Shown: positions 7,408-13,692 of the stretch, one piece after another
Layout: each line of letters opens with the position of its first letter
How positions within the stretch are numbered: the first letter of the stretch is position 1
NCBI GenBank assembly: GCA_014379045.1
Contig: JACMMK010000087.1
Location: 1 to 14,293, forward strand
From: Burkholderiales bacterium
GTDB taxonomy: Bacteria > Pseudomonadota > Gammaproteobacteria > Burkholderiales > CAIKXV01
DNA length: 14,293 bases
Direction of reading: 5' to 3'
Made by a program: the position numbers and the translations under genes
The notes under the pieces: model-generated
What the model was told of the DNA's origin: nothing
What the model saw: the letters and a program-made list of their open reading frames with translations, nothing else
Databases searched by the model: none

Positions 7408-7484
7408 CGCGTCCGCGCGAGACCCTGGGCCGGCAACTGCTCAACGTACAACCGGACGTTTCATCCCAACAACAGGAGGATTCG

Positions 7485-8000
7485 ATGGATACGACTGCAC
7501 AGGGACTGACAGCGGAAGCACTCGGCGCGGAGTTTCGTGCGTTGCTGCAGGCCGAGCCGGGTCCCAAGGGACGGGAGAAGGTACGCGATCGTCTGACGCA
7601 GGTGCTGACCGATCAGGCGTTCCTCGCGACGGTGCTGCGCGAAGACACCGGTGAGCGCGAGATACTCTACGAGGATTCCACGCTCGGTTTCTGCATCCTT
7701 GCGCATCACTACCTGGGTGCAAAAGACAGCCCGCCGCACGACCATGGCCCGTCCTGGGCGATCTACGGTCAGGCGCGCGGCGAGACCGCAATGAACGATT
7801 ACGCGCTGCTCGAGGCGGCCGCCGAGGGCAAGCCGGGAAAGGTGCGGAAGACCCGAACATATTCGCTCACGCCGGGGGTAGCGCATGTTTACAACGAGGG
7901 CGATCTGCATTCGCCACACCGTGCCGGCCCGACGAGCCTGATCCGGATCGAGGGTACGAACATGGAGAAGGTGCGGCGGTTGAAGTTCGAGGCGGTGTAG
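7485..8000 (+). CDS. Cupin-fold protein, cysteine-dioxygenase-like
   Basis: This 171-residue protein is a single-domain cupin resembling cysteine dioxygenase-type enzymes. The first motif is PPHDHGPSWAIYGQARGE (83-100), with H85 and H87 as two of the metal-binding histidines. The second contains PGVAHVYN (130-137) followed by LHSPHR (141-146); H134, H142 or H145 would supply the third ligand. Residues 1-60 are helical, as in thiol dioxygenases. The ribosome site AGGAGG at 7471-7476 is the strongest in the window. Its position behind an FAH-family gene suggests a shared pathway, possibly oxidation of a thiol or aromatic-type substrate; this is inference. A hairpin lies 9 bp after the stop. Confidence 0.8.
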   Translation: MDTTAQGLTAEALGAEFRALLQAEPGPKGREKVRDRLTQVLTDQAFLATVLREDTGEREILYEDSTLGFCILAHHYLGAKDSPPHDHGPSWAIYGQARGETAMNDYALLEAAAEGKPGKVRKTRTYSLTPGVAHVYNEGDLHSPHRAGPTSLIRIEGTNMEKVRRLKFEAV

Positions 8001-8009
8001 ACGTACTTC

Positions 8010-8030
8010 AGCGGCGCGGCGAGCGCCGCT
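8010..8030 (+). terminator. GC-rich hairpin after the cupin gene
   Basis: AGCGGCGC-GGCGA-GCGCCGCT forms a perfect 8-bp stem with a 5-nt loop, 9 bp after the stop codon. It is followed by TAGCC rather than a T-run, so it may pause or end transcription only weakly. It marks the end of the FAH-cupin unit. Confidence 0.4.
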
Positions 8031-8092
8031 TAGCCCCGGCCCCCGCGTACTGCGTGGCGAAATACAGCGCGTCGTTCGTTGCGTTGGTTTGA

Positions 8093-8565
8093 GTCGCCCA
8101 TGCGGCTCCCTTCTCCGGCACCACGCACGCGCAGGCCTGGCCACAGAAGCCGATCCGCCTTATCGTCCCGGCGGCACCCGGCGGGGGCACCGACATCGCC
8201 GCCCGGTGCTGTCGGCGACGCCGTTCGTACGTCAGGGGAAGGTTTGCGCGCTCGCGGTCAACGGTACGCGCAGGCTGCCGTCGATGCTCGAGGTGCCGAC
8301 GCTGGTCGAGTCCGGCATCGCGTTCGAATCGGTCGGCTGGTATGGCATGTTCGGACCGGCGCGGTTACCGGCGGACATCGTCGCGTGCGTGCATGCCTCG
8401 CTCGCCAGCGCCCTGCGCGATCCCACCGTGATCGAGCGGATCGAAGCCTCCGGGGCGATCGTGGCGAACCCGCCGCCGTCTCCCGCGGCGTGGTCCGCGC
8501 AAGTCCGCCGTGACATCGAGAATTGGGAGAAGGCGGCGCGTGCGGCGAAAGTCGAGAAGGAATGA
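8093..8565 (+). pseudogene. Decayed Bug/TctC-type tripartite tricarboxylate receptor
   Basis: Two pieces of one Bug-family periplasmic solute receptor are joined out of frame. The first piece (8129-8205) encodes AQAWPQKPIRLIVPAAPGGG and then TDIAAR, the classic start of mature Bug proteins including the signal-peptide cleavage region. Its frame runs back only to a TGA at 8090-8092, so the signal peptide is mostly gone. The second piece, in another frame from about 8205 to the TGA at 8563, encodes TPFVRQGKVCALAVNGTRRL, then VPTLVESGI, GWYGMFGPARLP and WEKAARAAK. That is the C-terminal third of the family (about 118 residues). Roughly 150-160 residues of the middle are missing at the junction near 8204-8207. 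Normal proteins are about 320 residues. No start or ribosome site can rescue it. It probably served the neighbouring FAH/cupin genes; this is inference. Confidence 0.85.
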
Positions 8566-8680
8566 CGCGCCGGGCGCTCGAGTTCGCGTCCTGCGACAAC
8601 CGGTATGCGGCCGGCCTGACGCGGGCGAGCTGTGTCGTGGCGAGAGGCGTCGGACGAGTCGCGCGTGCGTCGATAATCTC

Positions 8681-9487
8681 TCAGCTTCTGCAGTACGCGT
8701 AGAGCGCGTCGTAGAGCGTCAGACCCGCCGCGAGTTGTTCATGGTCATCGGCGAACACCGACGACAGGCCCTGCGACAGGGCCAGCAGGCCGGGCGCCTC
8801 GGCGGCCAGATCGAGCCGACCGGTATCGGCGCCGCGAACGATCGTCGCAAGTCGGGCGAGCGGCGCATCGTTCAGCTCGAAATCCTCGATCAGCGCGTCG
8901 AACGAGCAGCGCTCGCCGCGATGGGTGAAGCGCGCACCGTCGGCATCGAAAGCGAAGCCCGCGAGACGTGCCGCCTCTGCCGCGACGTCGCGTGCCGGCA
9001 CGAAGTGGAACTGCGCCCGAAGGTCGATGAAACGCTTGATCAGCCAAGGGCAGGCGATGCGATCCACCTTGGGACGGGCGCGCGTCACCCAGTGCGAGGT
9101 GCGCGCGGCGTCCGCCACCGGGATGCTGTTGCCCGAGGCGGTGGCATCGTTGGCGAGCCGACGCATCGTCGCGCCCCGTTCCACTTTCCAGTGCTCGATA
9201 CCGCCTTCGAGAAACACTGCATCGAACCCTTGGTCCCGCAGTGCGCGCGCGACGCCCTGGCTGACCTGATGTCCGTGAACGCACACCGCGACCAGTTGCC
9301 GATCGCGCGGCAGCGAACTCGACCAGTCGGCGACGCGGTCCGGGTCGAACCGCAACGCGCCGGCGAGCGTGTGGGTATCGCCGTCGTAGGCCGGCTGACG
9401 GCGGACATCGATGAGCCATGGCGACGTCGCGCAGCCCAGCTGTTTGCGCAACGTCTCAGCGGCGATACCCGGGATTTCTGCGTCCAT
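8681..9487 (-). CDS. Rhodanese-ChrB domain fusion protein
   Basis: This 268-residue protein has an N-terminal rhodanese domain (about 8-105) with DVRR near 27-30 and the active-site loop C69-VHGHQVS, so the sulfur-carrying cysteine is present. The C-terminal domain (about 132-268) matches the ChrB C-terminal domain of chromate-resistance proteins: HWVTRARPKVDRIACPWLIKR (132-152) is the signature, then FHFVP, ARFTHRGERCSFD and TLYDALYAYC. ATG 9487 is supported by an excellent GGAGGAT ribosome site. ChrB was described as a chromate-responsive regulator, but no chrA transporter lies beside it here, so chromate resistance is unproven. It is 164 bp downstream of dut on the same strand; TAGACT at 9609-9614 could be its own -10 box, without a clear -35. 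Confidence 0.85.
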   Translation of the reverse strand: MDAEIPGIAAETLRKQLGCATSPWLIDVRRQPAYDGDTHTLAGALRFDPDRVADWSSSLPRDRQLVAVCVHGHQVSQGVARALRDQGFDAVFLEGGIEHWKVERGATMRRLANDATASGNSIPVADAARTSHWVTRARPKVDRIACPWLIKRFIDLRAQFHFVPARDVAAEAARLAGFAFDADGARFTHRGERCSFDALIEDFELNDAPLARLATIVRGADTGRLDLAAEAPGLLALSQGLSSVFADDHEQLAAGLTLYDALYAYCRS

Positions 9488-9651
9488 GCTGATCCTCCGA
9501 TCGAACGGGGCCAGCAGAGCTTGGACGGGAACCGTCGACGCGCTCGCGAGCCCGGCATGGCCGGCGTATCGAAGCGCGGCGGGGAGTCTGCACATCCCCG
9601 TGCCTCGCAGTCTAGCCGATCCTGCGGCGCCCGGCGATTGCGCTCGTACGC

Positions 9652-10113
9652 TCAGCCGCGGCCGGTGCTGCCGAACCCGCCGGCGCCGCGCGCGCTCTCG
9701 TCGAAGGTGTCGACGATATCGAAGGCGACCTGCACCACCGGCACGACGACCAGCTGCGCGATCCGCTCCATCGGCGCGAGCGTGAACGGGACGGTGCCGC
9801 GGTTCCACAACGACACGAACACCTGCCCCTGATAGTCGGAGTCGATCAGTCCGACCAGATTGCCAAGGACGATGCCGTGCTTGTGGCCGAGGCCGGAACG
9901 CGGCAGCACGATCGCGGCCAAACCGGGGTCGGCCAGATGCAGGGCGATGCCGGTCGGGATCAGTTCGGTGCGCCCCGGTTCGACGACCATCGTTTGCTCG
10001 ATGCATGCGCGCAGATCGAGGCCGGCGGCGCCGGGGGTTGCGTACGCCGGCAACTGGTCGCGCAGGCGGGGATCGAGCAGACGCAGTGCGACGCGGGTCG
10101 TCATCGATCGCAT
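9652..10113 (-). CDS. dut: dUTP diphosphatase
   Basis: This 153-residue enzyme hydrolyses dUTP to dUMP and pyrophosphate, keeping uracil out of DNA and feeding thymidylate synthesis. All five motifs of trimeric dUTPases are intact: AAGLDLRA (29-36), PRSGLGHKHG (71-80), GLIDSDYQG (88-96, with catalytic Asp91), RIAQLV (117-122) and the C-terminal RGAGGFGSTG (142-151), which closes over the active site of the neighbouring subunit. Length is normal. The start is ambiguous between ATG 10113 and ATG 10104 (MTTRVAL); neither has a strong ribosome site. It lies 22 bp downstream of coaBC and is surely co-transcribed with it, as in many gammaproteobacteria. Confidence 0.95.
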   Translation of the reverse strand: MRSMTTRVALRLLDPRLRDQLPAYATPGAAGLDLRACIEQTMVVEPGRTELIPTGIALHLADPGLAAIVLPRSGLGHKHGIVLGNLVGLIDSDYQGQVFVSLWNRGTVPFTLAPMERIAQLVVVPVVQVAFDIVDTFDESARGAGGFGSTGRG

Positions 10114-10135
10114 GCCCGCTGCGCTCGCTGCGCCG

Positions 10136-11326
10136 TCATCGCGGGTGGTACAACTTGGCGATGTGTTCGATCAGCAGCCGCGCCTGCACGAGCTTCGACG
10201 CGCGTGGCAGCCGATGGCGCCCTGCGTCGTCGAACAACACGAGTTCGTTGTCGTCCGACCCGAACGCGGTCTGCACGAGATTGGCGGCAAGCAACGGGAG
10301 TTGCTTGCGCCGGCGCTTGTCTTCGGCGAATTCATCGAGGTTCTCGCTCTCGGCGGCGAAGCCCACGCAGAACGGCGGGTCCGCCAGTGCGCTGACGCTC
10401 GCGAGGATGTCCGGGTTGGGCGCGAGTTCGAGGGTGAGGATGTGCGCATCTTTCTTGATCTTCTGATCGCTCGGGTTCAACACATGGTAGTCGGCGACCG
10501 CCGCCACGCTCACGAAGATGTCGGCGTCGGGTACGAACGCGTTGACCGTGGCGAGCATCTCCTGCGCGCTCGACACCTGGGCCACGCGCGCGACCGGAGG
10601 CGGAGTCAGGGTCGTCGGCCCGCTCACCAATGTCACGTCGGCGCCGGCCTCCCACGCGGCGCGCGCGATCGCGTAGCCCATCTTGCCGGAACTGAGATTC
10701 GTGATCGCGCGTACTGCGTCGATGCGCTCGAAGGTCGGTCCCGCGGTGATCAGCACGCGCAGGCCGTTCAGCGATTTCGGCGCGAAGCTGCGCGCGACCC
10801 GCTCAGCGATCTGCGCGGGCTCGAGCATCCTGCCCATGCCGGTTTCGCCGCAGGCCTGATCGCCGGCCGCGGGGCCCCAGACCTCCACTCCATCATCGAT
10901 CAGGCGCGCGACGTTGCGCTGTGTCGCCGGGTGGTCCCACATCTGGCGGTTCATCGCCGGGACGACGGCGAGCGGACATTCGCGCGCGAGACACAGGGTC
11001 GACAGCAGATCGTCGCACAGCCCATGCGCGAGCTTGGCAATGAAGTCGGCTGTCGCCGGTGCGATCAACACCAGACCCTTGTCGCGCGACAACTCGATAT
11101 GCGCCATGTTGTTGTCGACGCGCGGGTCCCAGAGATCGTGCCAGACCGGTCGCCCGGACAACGACTGGAGGGTGACCGGAGTGATGAACTCACGTGCCGC
11201 GGCGGTCATCACGACCTCGACCTCGCACCCCTGAGCGATCAGCTGCCGGGTGAGCTCGCCGGTCTTGTAGGCGGCGATGCCGCCAGTGATGCCGAGCAGG
11301 ACGCGATCGACGCGAGGTAGGGTCAT
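10136..11326 (-). CDS. coaBC: Bifunctional CoA biosynthesis protein CoaBC (Dfp)
   Basis: This 396-residue fusion enzyme makes 4'-phosphopantothenoylcysteine and decarboxylates it in CoA synthesis. The N-terminal CoaC flavoprotein half has GITGGIAAYK (12-21), the catalytic histidine H76 in NMAHIELS, PAMNRQMW (123-130) and the essential cysteine C159 in ACGETGMGRM. The CoaB synthetase half begins near 187 with VLITAGPT, then ITNLSSGKMG (208-217, N210 conserved), AAVADY (275-280), KIKK (289-292) and NPDIL (304-308). All catalytic residues I can place are present and the length is typical. The reading frame stays open upstream of ATG 11326, but homology begins at this ATG. A candidate promoter lies at 11405-11433. 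It is divergent from radC. Confidence 0.96.
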   Translation of the reverse strand: MTLPRVDRVLLGITGGIAAYKTGELTRQLIAQGCEVEVVMTAAAREFITPVTLQSLSGRPVWHDLWDPRVDNNMAHIELSRDKGLVLIAPATADFIAKLAHGLCDDLLSTLCLARECPLAVVPAMNRQMWDHPATQRNVARLIDDGVEVWGPAAGDQACGETGMGRMLEPAQIAERVARSFAPKSLNGLRVLITAGPTFERIDAVRAITNLSSGKMGYAIARAAWEAGADVTLVSGPTTLTPPPVARVAQVSSAQEMLATVNAFVPDADIFVSVAAVADYHVLNPSDQKIKKDAHILTLELAPNPDILASVSALADPPFCVGFAAESENLDEFAEDKRRRKQLPLLAANLVQTAFGSDDNELVLFDDAGRHRLPRASKLVQARLLIEHIAKLYHPR

Positions 11327-11404
11327 GAAAGGGGCTGAGGGTGGTTCGACGAATTCGCCGGTAGCGAGCCGCTCTCGCAGGCGCGGTCTTGCACGCACTG
11401 GACT

Positions 11405-11433
11405 AGTGTAGCCCACCGGTCGCAGGCTCAGCA
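11405..11433 (-). promoter_or_regulatory. Candidate sigma-70 promoter for coaBC-dut
   Basis: On the minus strand TACACT (11410-11405) is a good -10 box preceded by GTGGGC. TGCTGA, 17 bp upstream (11433-11428), is a poor -35. The expected start lies about 70 nt before the coaBC ATG, inside the 165-bp divergent gap with radC. Confidence 0.35.
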
Positions 11434-11491
11434 CCGGCTCGGCAGGCAGCGCGCGATTCGCGCGGCCGCCCCCACCCCTGGCGCACGACCG

Positions 11492-12169
11492 ATGACATCG
11501 ATCAAGCACTGGCCGACCGGCGAACGACCGCGCGAGAAACTGCGCGCACGCGGCGCCGATGCGCTCTCCGATGCCGAACTGCTTGCGATCCTGTTGCGCC
11601 ACGGTGGTCGCGGCATGAGCGCGGTCGACCTCGGGCGCGACCTGATCAGGCGCTTCGGCAGTATCGGCGCACTGCTGTTGGCCGATGAGCGAAGCTTCTG
11701 CGCGGCACCCGGGCTCGGTCCTGCTCGTTTCGTCGAGATGCAGGCGATGGTCGCGTTGATGCGTCGAATGCTGCGCGAGACGTTGCGCGATGCCAGCGTC
11801 CTCGATTCGCCGCAAGACGTGCGCGACTACCTCAAGCTCTCGCTGGCAGCACGCGAATACGAAGTGTTCGTCGCGGTGTTCCTCGATACCCAGCATCGGA
11901 TCCTTGTCGACACCGAGCTGTTTCGGGGCACGTTGTCGCAGACCAGCGTGTACCCCCGGGAAGTGGTGAAGGCAGCGCTCGCGGCCAATGCGGCCGCGGT
12001 GATCTTCGCGCACAACCATCCGTCGGGCGTGGCCGAACCGAGCCGGTCGGACGAACTGCTGACTCGGGCCTTGAAGGACGCGCTCGCGCTGGTCGATGTG
12101 CGCGTGCTCGACCATTTCGTCGTCGCACGGGGCGGGGTCGTGTCGTTCGCCGAACGCGGGCTTCTTTGA
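11492..12169 (+). CDS. radC: RadC/UPF0758 family JAB-domain protein
   Basis: This 225-residue protein matches the RadC family across its full length. Residues 1-65 include the conserved opening WPTGERPREKL (7-17). A helix-hairpin-helix segment (PGLGPARF, 73-80) is a likely DNA-binding element. The C-terminal JAB/MPN+ metalloprotease-like domain carries H174 and H176 in FAHNHPSG and D187 in SRSDE, giving the complete HxH-x10-D zinc site. The historic link to DNA repair in E. coli has been withdrawn and its cellular role is unresolved. The ATG agrees with homology; no clear ribosome site precedes it. The coaBC / radC / rpmBG arrangement is conserved in gammaproteobacteria. Confidence 0.93.
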   Translation: MTSIKHWPTGERPREKLRARGADALSDAELLAILLRHGGRGMSAVDLGRDLIRRFGSIGALLLADERSFCAAPGLGPARFVEMQAMVALMRRMLRETLRDASVLDSPQDVRDYLKLSLAAREYEVFVAVFLDTQHRILVDTELFRGTLSQTSVYPREVVKAALAANAAAVIFAHNHPSGVAEPSRSDELLTRALKDALALVDVRVLDHFVVARGGVVSFAERGLL

Positions 12170-12190
12170 CCGCCAACGACCGGGTCTCGC

Positions 12191-12219
12191 TTGCTCGCCT
12201 CGATCGCGCATGGTATAAA
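12191..12219 (+). promoter_or_regulatory. Extended -10 promoter of rpmB-rpmG
   Basis: TTGCTC (12191-12196) and TATAAA (12214-12219) are separated by 17 bp, and the -10 box is preceded by TGG, giving the extended -10 form TGnTATAAA. It is the best sigma-70 promoter in the window, lies just after the radC stop and would start transcription near 12226, about 35 nt before rpmB. That suits a highly expressed ribosomal operon. Confidence 0.7.
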
Positions 12220-12259
12220 ACCCGGCTCTGGATCGCTCACATTTGAACTTGGGGTTGTC

Positions 12260-12496
12260 ATGTCACGCGTCTGTCAGGTTACCGGCAAAAAGCCGATCGG
12301 CGGGAATCACGTCTCGCACGCCAACAACAAAACCAAGCGGCGTTTTCTGCCCAACCTGCACTACCGCCGGTTCTGGGTCGAGAGCGAAGCGCGCTGGGTG
12401 CGTCTGCGCGTAAGCCAGGCCGGGCTGCGTACCATCGACAAGAACGGCATCGAGGCCGTGCTGGCCGACCTGCGCGAACGCGGCGAAACGACCTGA
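12260..12496 (+). CDS. rpmB: Large ribosomal subunit protein bL28
   Basis: This 78-residue basic protein begins MSRVCQVTGKKPIGGNHVSH and continues with NNKTKRRFLPNLHYRRFW and a C-terminal LRTIDKNGIEAVL segment, the complete pattern of bL28. It has only one cysteine (C5), so it is the zinc-free (C-minus) form rather than the CxxC form. The ATG at 12260 is set by homology, with GGGG in weak ribosome-site position; the upstream in-frame ATG at 12191 lies in the promoter. The product is a structural part of the 50S subunit. rpmG follows after 97 bp on the same transcript. Confidence 0.97.
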   Translation: MSRVCQVTGKKPIGGNHVSHANNKTKRRFLPNLHYRRFWVESEARWVRLRVSQAGLRTIDKNGIEAVLADLRERGETT

Positions 12497-12515
12497 CCTG
12501 ACCTGATTTGACCTG
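12491..12515 (+). repeat. ACCTG tandem repeat with stops in all frames
   Basis: Five 5-bp units (ACCTG, ACCTG, ACCTG, degenerate ATTTG, ACCTG) begin within the last rpmB codons. Because each unit joins the next as TGA and the spacing is 5, TGA occurs at 12494, 12499, 12504, 12509 and 12514. Stops therefore fall in all three frames within 23 bp, the first being the true rpmB stop. Confidence 0.75.
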
Positions 12516-12593
12516 ATCGCGACCCACGCTTGGTTCCGCGCAAGGGTCTCGGTTCTCGAACCCTGCAGCAGCCTACGTCGAGGAGTCCACGAC

Positions 12594-12749
12594 ATGCGCG
12601 ACAAGATCAAGCTCGAATCCTCAGCCGGTACCGGCCATTTCTACACCACGACCAAGAACAAGCGCACCACGACCGAGAAGATCGAGATGAAGAAGTTCGA
12701 TCCGGTTGCGCGCAAGCACGTGATGTACAAAGAGACCAAGCTCAAGTAG
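12594..12749 (+). CDS. rpmG: Large ribosomal subunit protein bL33
   Basis: This 51-residue protein reads MRDKIKLESSAGTGHFYTTT, then KNKRTTTEKIEMKKFDP and a C-terminal HVMYKETKLK, which is the bL33 family end to end. It has no cysteines, so it is the zinc-independent form, matching the zinc-free bL28 beside it. GAGGAG lies 8-9 nt before the ATG. It is the second gene of the rpmB-rpmG operon. Length is normal for a C-minus bL33 (about 50-55). Confidence 0.97.
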   Translation: MRDKIKLESSAGTGHFYTTTKNKRTTTEKIEMKKFDPVARKHVMYKETKLK

Positions 12750-12849
12750 CACGCAGTGTGCGTATCGACGGCACGTTCCCTGAGTGCTGCCGATTGAAGT
12801 TCGTCGATCGTTTGCGGCTGTCGCCGGATCGTCGATGATCAAAGCCCGG

Positions 12850-12903
12850 ACGGTGGAACCGGTCCTGTCGATGGTGATAGGCTGATCCGCCGTTTTTCTT
12901 TTT
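12850..12903 (+). terminator. Possible terminator or leader structure before sodB
   Basis: ACGGTGG (12850-12856) can pair with CCGCCGT (12887-12893) over seven pairs with one G-U, followed by T5-C-T5 (12893-12903). The loop of about 30 nt is long. It would end the rpmB-rpmG transcript 100-150 nt after rpmG. It lies only 22 bp before sodB, so it could also act in the sodB leader. Confidence 0.35.
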
Positions 12904-12925
12904 CCCGACCGCCCGGAGACCCTCG

Positions 12926-13507
12926 ATGGAACATACCCTTCCCGCCCTGCCGTATTCGATGGATGCACTCGCCCCGCTGATCTCCAAGGAGACCTTCGAA
13001 TACCACTACGGCAAGCATCATGCGGCGTACGTGACGAACCTCAACAACCTGATCAAGGGCACCGAGTTCGAGAGCATGGGCCTGGAGGACATCATCAAGA
13101 AGTCCAGCGGCGGTGTGTTCAACAATTCGGCGCAGGTCTGGAATCACACATTCTTCTGGAGCTCGATGAAGCCGGCGGGCGGTGGTCATCCTTCGGGCGC
13201 ACTGGCGACGGCGATCGACAAGAAGTTCGGCTCGTACGATGCCTTCAAGGAAGCGTTTTCCAAGAGCGCGGTCGGCAACTTCGGTGCCGGCTGGACCTGG
13301 CTCGTCAAGAAAACCGACGGCTCCGTCGATATCGTCAACACGAGCAACGCCGCCACGCCGCTGACGACCGGCGACAAGGCGCTGTTGACGATCGATGTCT
13401 GGGAGCATGCGTACTACATCGATTACCGCAACGCGCGGCCGAAGTTCGTCGAGACGTACCTGAGCGGTCTGGTCAACTGGGACTTCGCGGCGAAGAACTT
13501 CGCCTGA
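12926..13507 (+). CDS. sodB: Fe-type superoxide dismutase
   Basis: This 193-residue cytoplasmic enzyme converts superoxide to oxygen and hydrogen peroxide. Metal ligands are H27, H74 (VWNHTFFW), D157 and H161 (DVWEHAYY). Gln70 (FNNSAQVWNH) precedes the second ligand in the position typical of iron enzymes, and LPALPY at 5-10 plus FGAGWTWLV (119-127) complete the family signature. The length equals that of E. coli SodB. CCCGGAGA is the ribosome site. A short gap with a T-rich stretch precedes it; I see no convincing Fur box or sigma-70 promoter. A strong terminator follows. Confidence 0.97.
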   Translation: MEHTLPALPYSMDALAPLISKETFEYHYGKHHAAYVTNLNNLIKGTEFESMGLEDIIKKSSGGVFNNSAQVWNHTFFWSSMKPAGGGHPSGALATAIDKKFGSYDAFKEAFSKSAVGNFGAGWTWLVKKTDGSVDIVNTSNAATPLTTGDKALLTIDVWEHAYYIDYRNARPKFVETYLSGLVNWDFAAKNFA

Positions 13508-13530
13508 GCGCGGCACCCCGTCTGACGACG

Positions 13531-13561
13531 ACGCCCCTGCCCTGCACGGCAGGGGCGTTTT
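13531..13561 (+). terminator. Intrinsic terminator of sodB
   Basis: ACGCCCCTGCC (13531-13541) and GGCAGGGGCGT (13548-13558) form a perfect 11-bp stem with a CTGCAC loop, followed by TTTT (13558-13561). It starts 24 bp after the sodB stop and is the clearest terminator in the window. Confidence 0.9.
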
Positions 13562-13576
13562 GCATGGCGCCGGGCG

Positions 13577-13669
13577 TCAGGCCTTGACGTCGCGGTTGAA
13601 CCGGTCGATGTATTCCCGCCGGCTCGGGTTGACGACCGCCCACTGTCGTGTCGTATCTTGTACTGTCAT
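13577..13669 (-). CDS. Possible 30-residue small protein, unrecognised
   Basis: A short minus-strand frame between the sodB terminator and the GST gene encodes MTVQDTTRQWAVVNPSRREY and then IDRFNRDVKA. The composition looks protein-like, unlike the Arg/Ala-rich shadow frames elsewhere, and the QWAVVNPSRREY part resembles the opening of some small conserved hypothetical proteins. GGTGGA lies 8-13 nt before the ATG, within the GST leader. Against it, it is very short and overlaps a good candidate GST promoter on the other strand. It may be a real small protein, the remnant of a longer gene, or chance. I know no function. Confidence 0.3.
   Translation of the reverse strand: MTVQDTTRQWAVVNPSRREYIDRFNRDVKA
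13629..13659 (+). promoter_or_regulatory. Candidate sigma-70 promoter of the GST gene
   Basis: TTGACG (13629-13634, five of six matches) is followed after 19 bp by TATCTT (13654-13659, four of six). The expected start near 13667 gives a leader of about 26 nt. The spacer is slightly long. The strong terminator upstream means the GST gene needs its own promoter. Confidence 0.45.
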
Positions 13670-13692
13670 GCGTCATTCCACCGGAGACCCCG

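Noticed and set aside
8089..8565. A complete short gene from GTG/ATG near 8089 to 8565
   Set aside because: Only the part after about 8205 resembles a Bug protein; the residues before it are an out-of-frame reading of the true Bug N-terminus, so this is a pseudogene.
8510..9832. Plus-strand open frame of 440 codons opposite the rhodanese-ChrB gene
   Set aside because: Shadow of a gene with clear rhodanese and ChrB motifs and a strong ribosome site; no recognisable protein in this frame.
9860..11320. Long plus-strand open frame (486 codons) opposite coaBC and dut
   Set aside because: It is antisense to two genes with complete catalytic motifs. Its translation is Arg/Ala-rich without domains, as expected from GC-rich codon use on the other strand.
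12545..12575. GGTTCTCGAACC sequence resembling a tRNA T-arm between rpmB and rpmG
   Set aside because: No acceptor, D or anticodon arms can be placed around it and the gap is only 97 bp.
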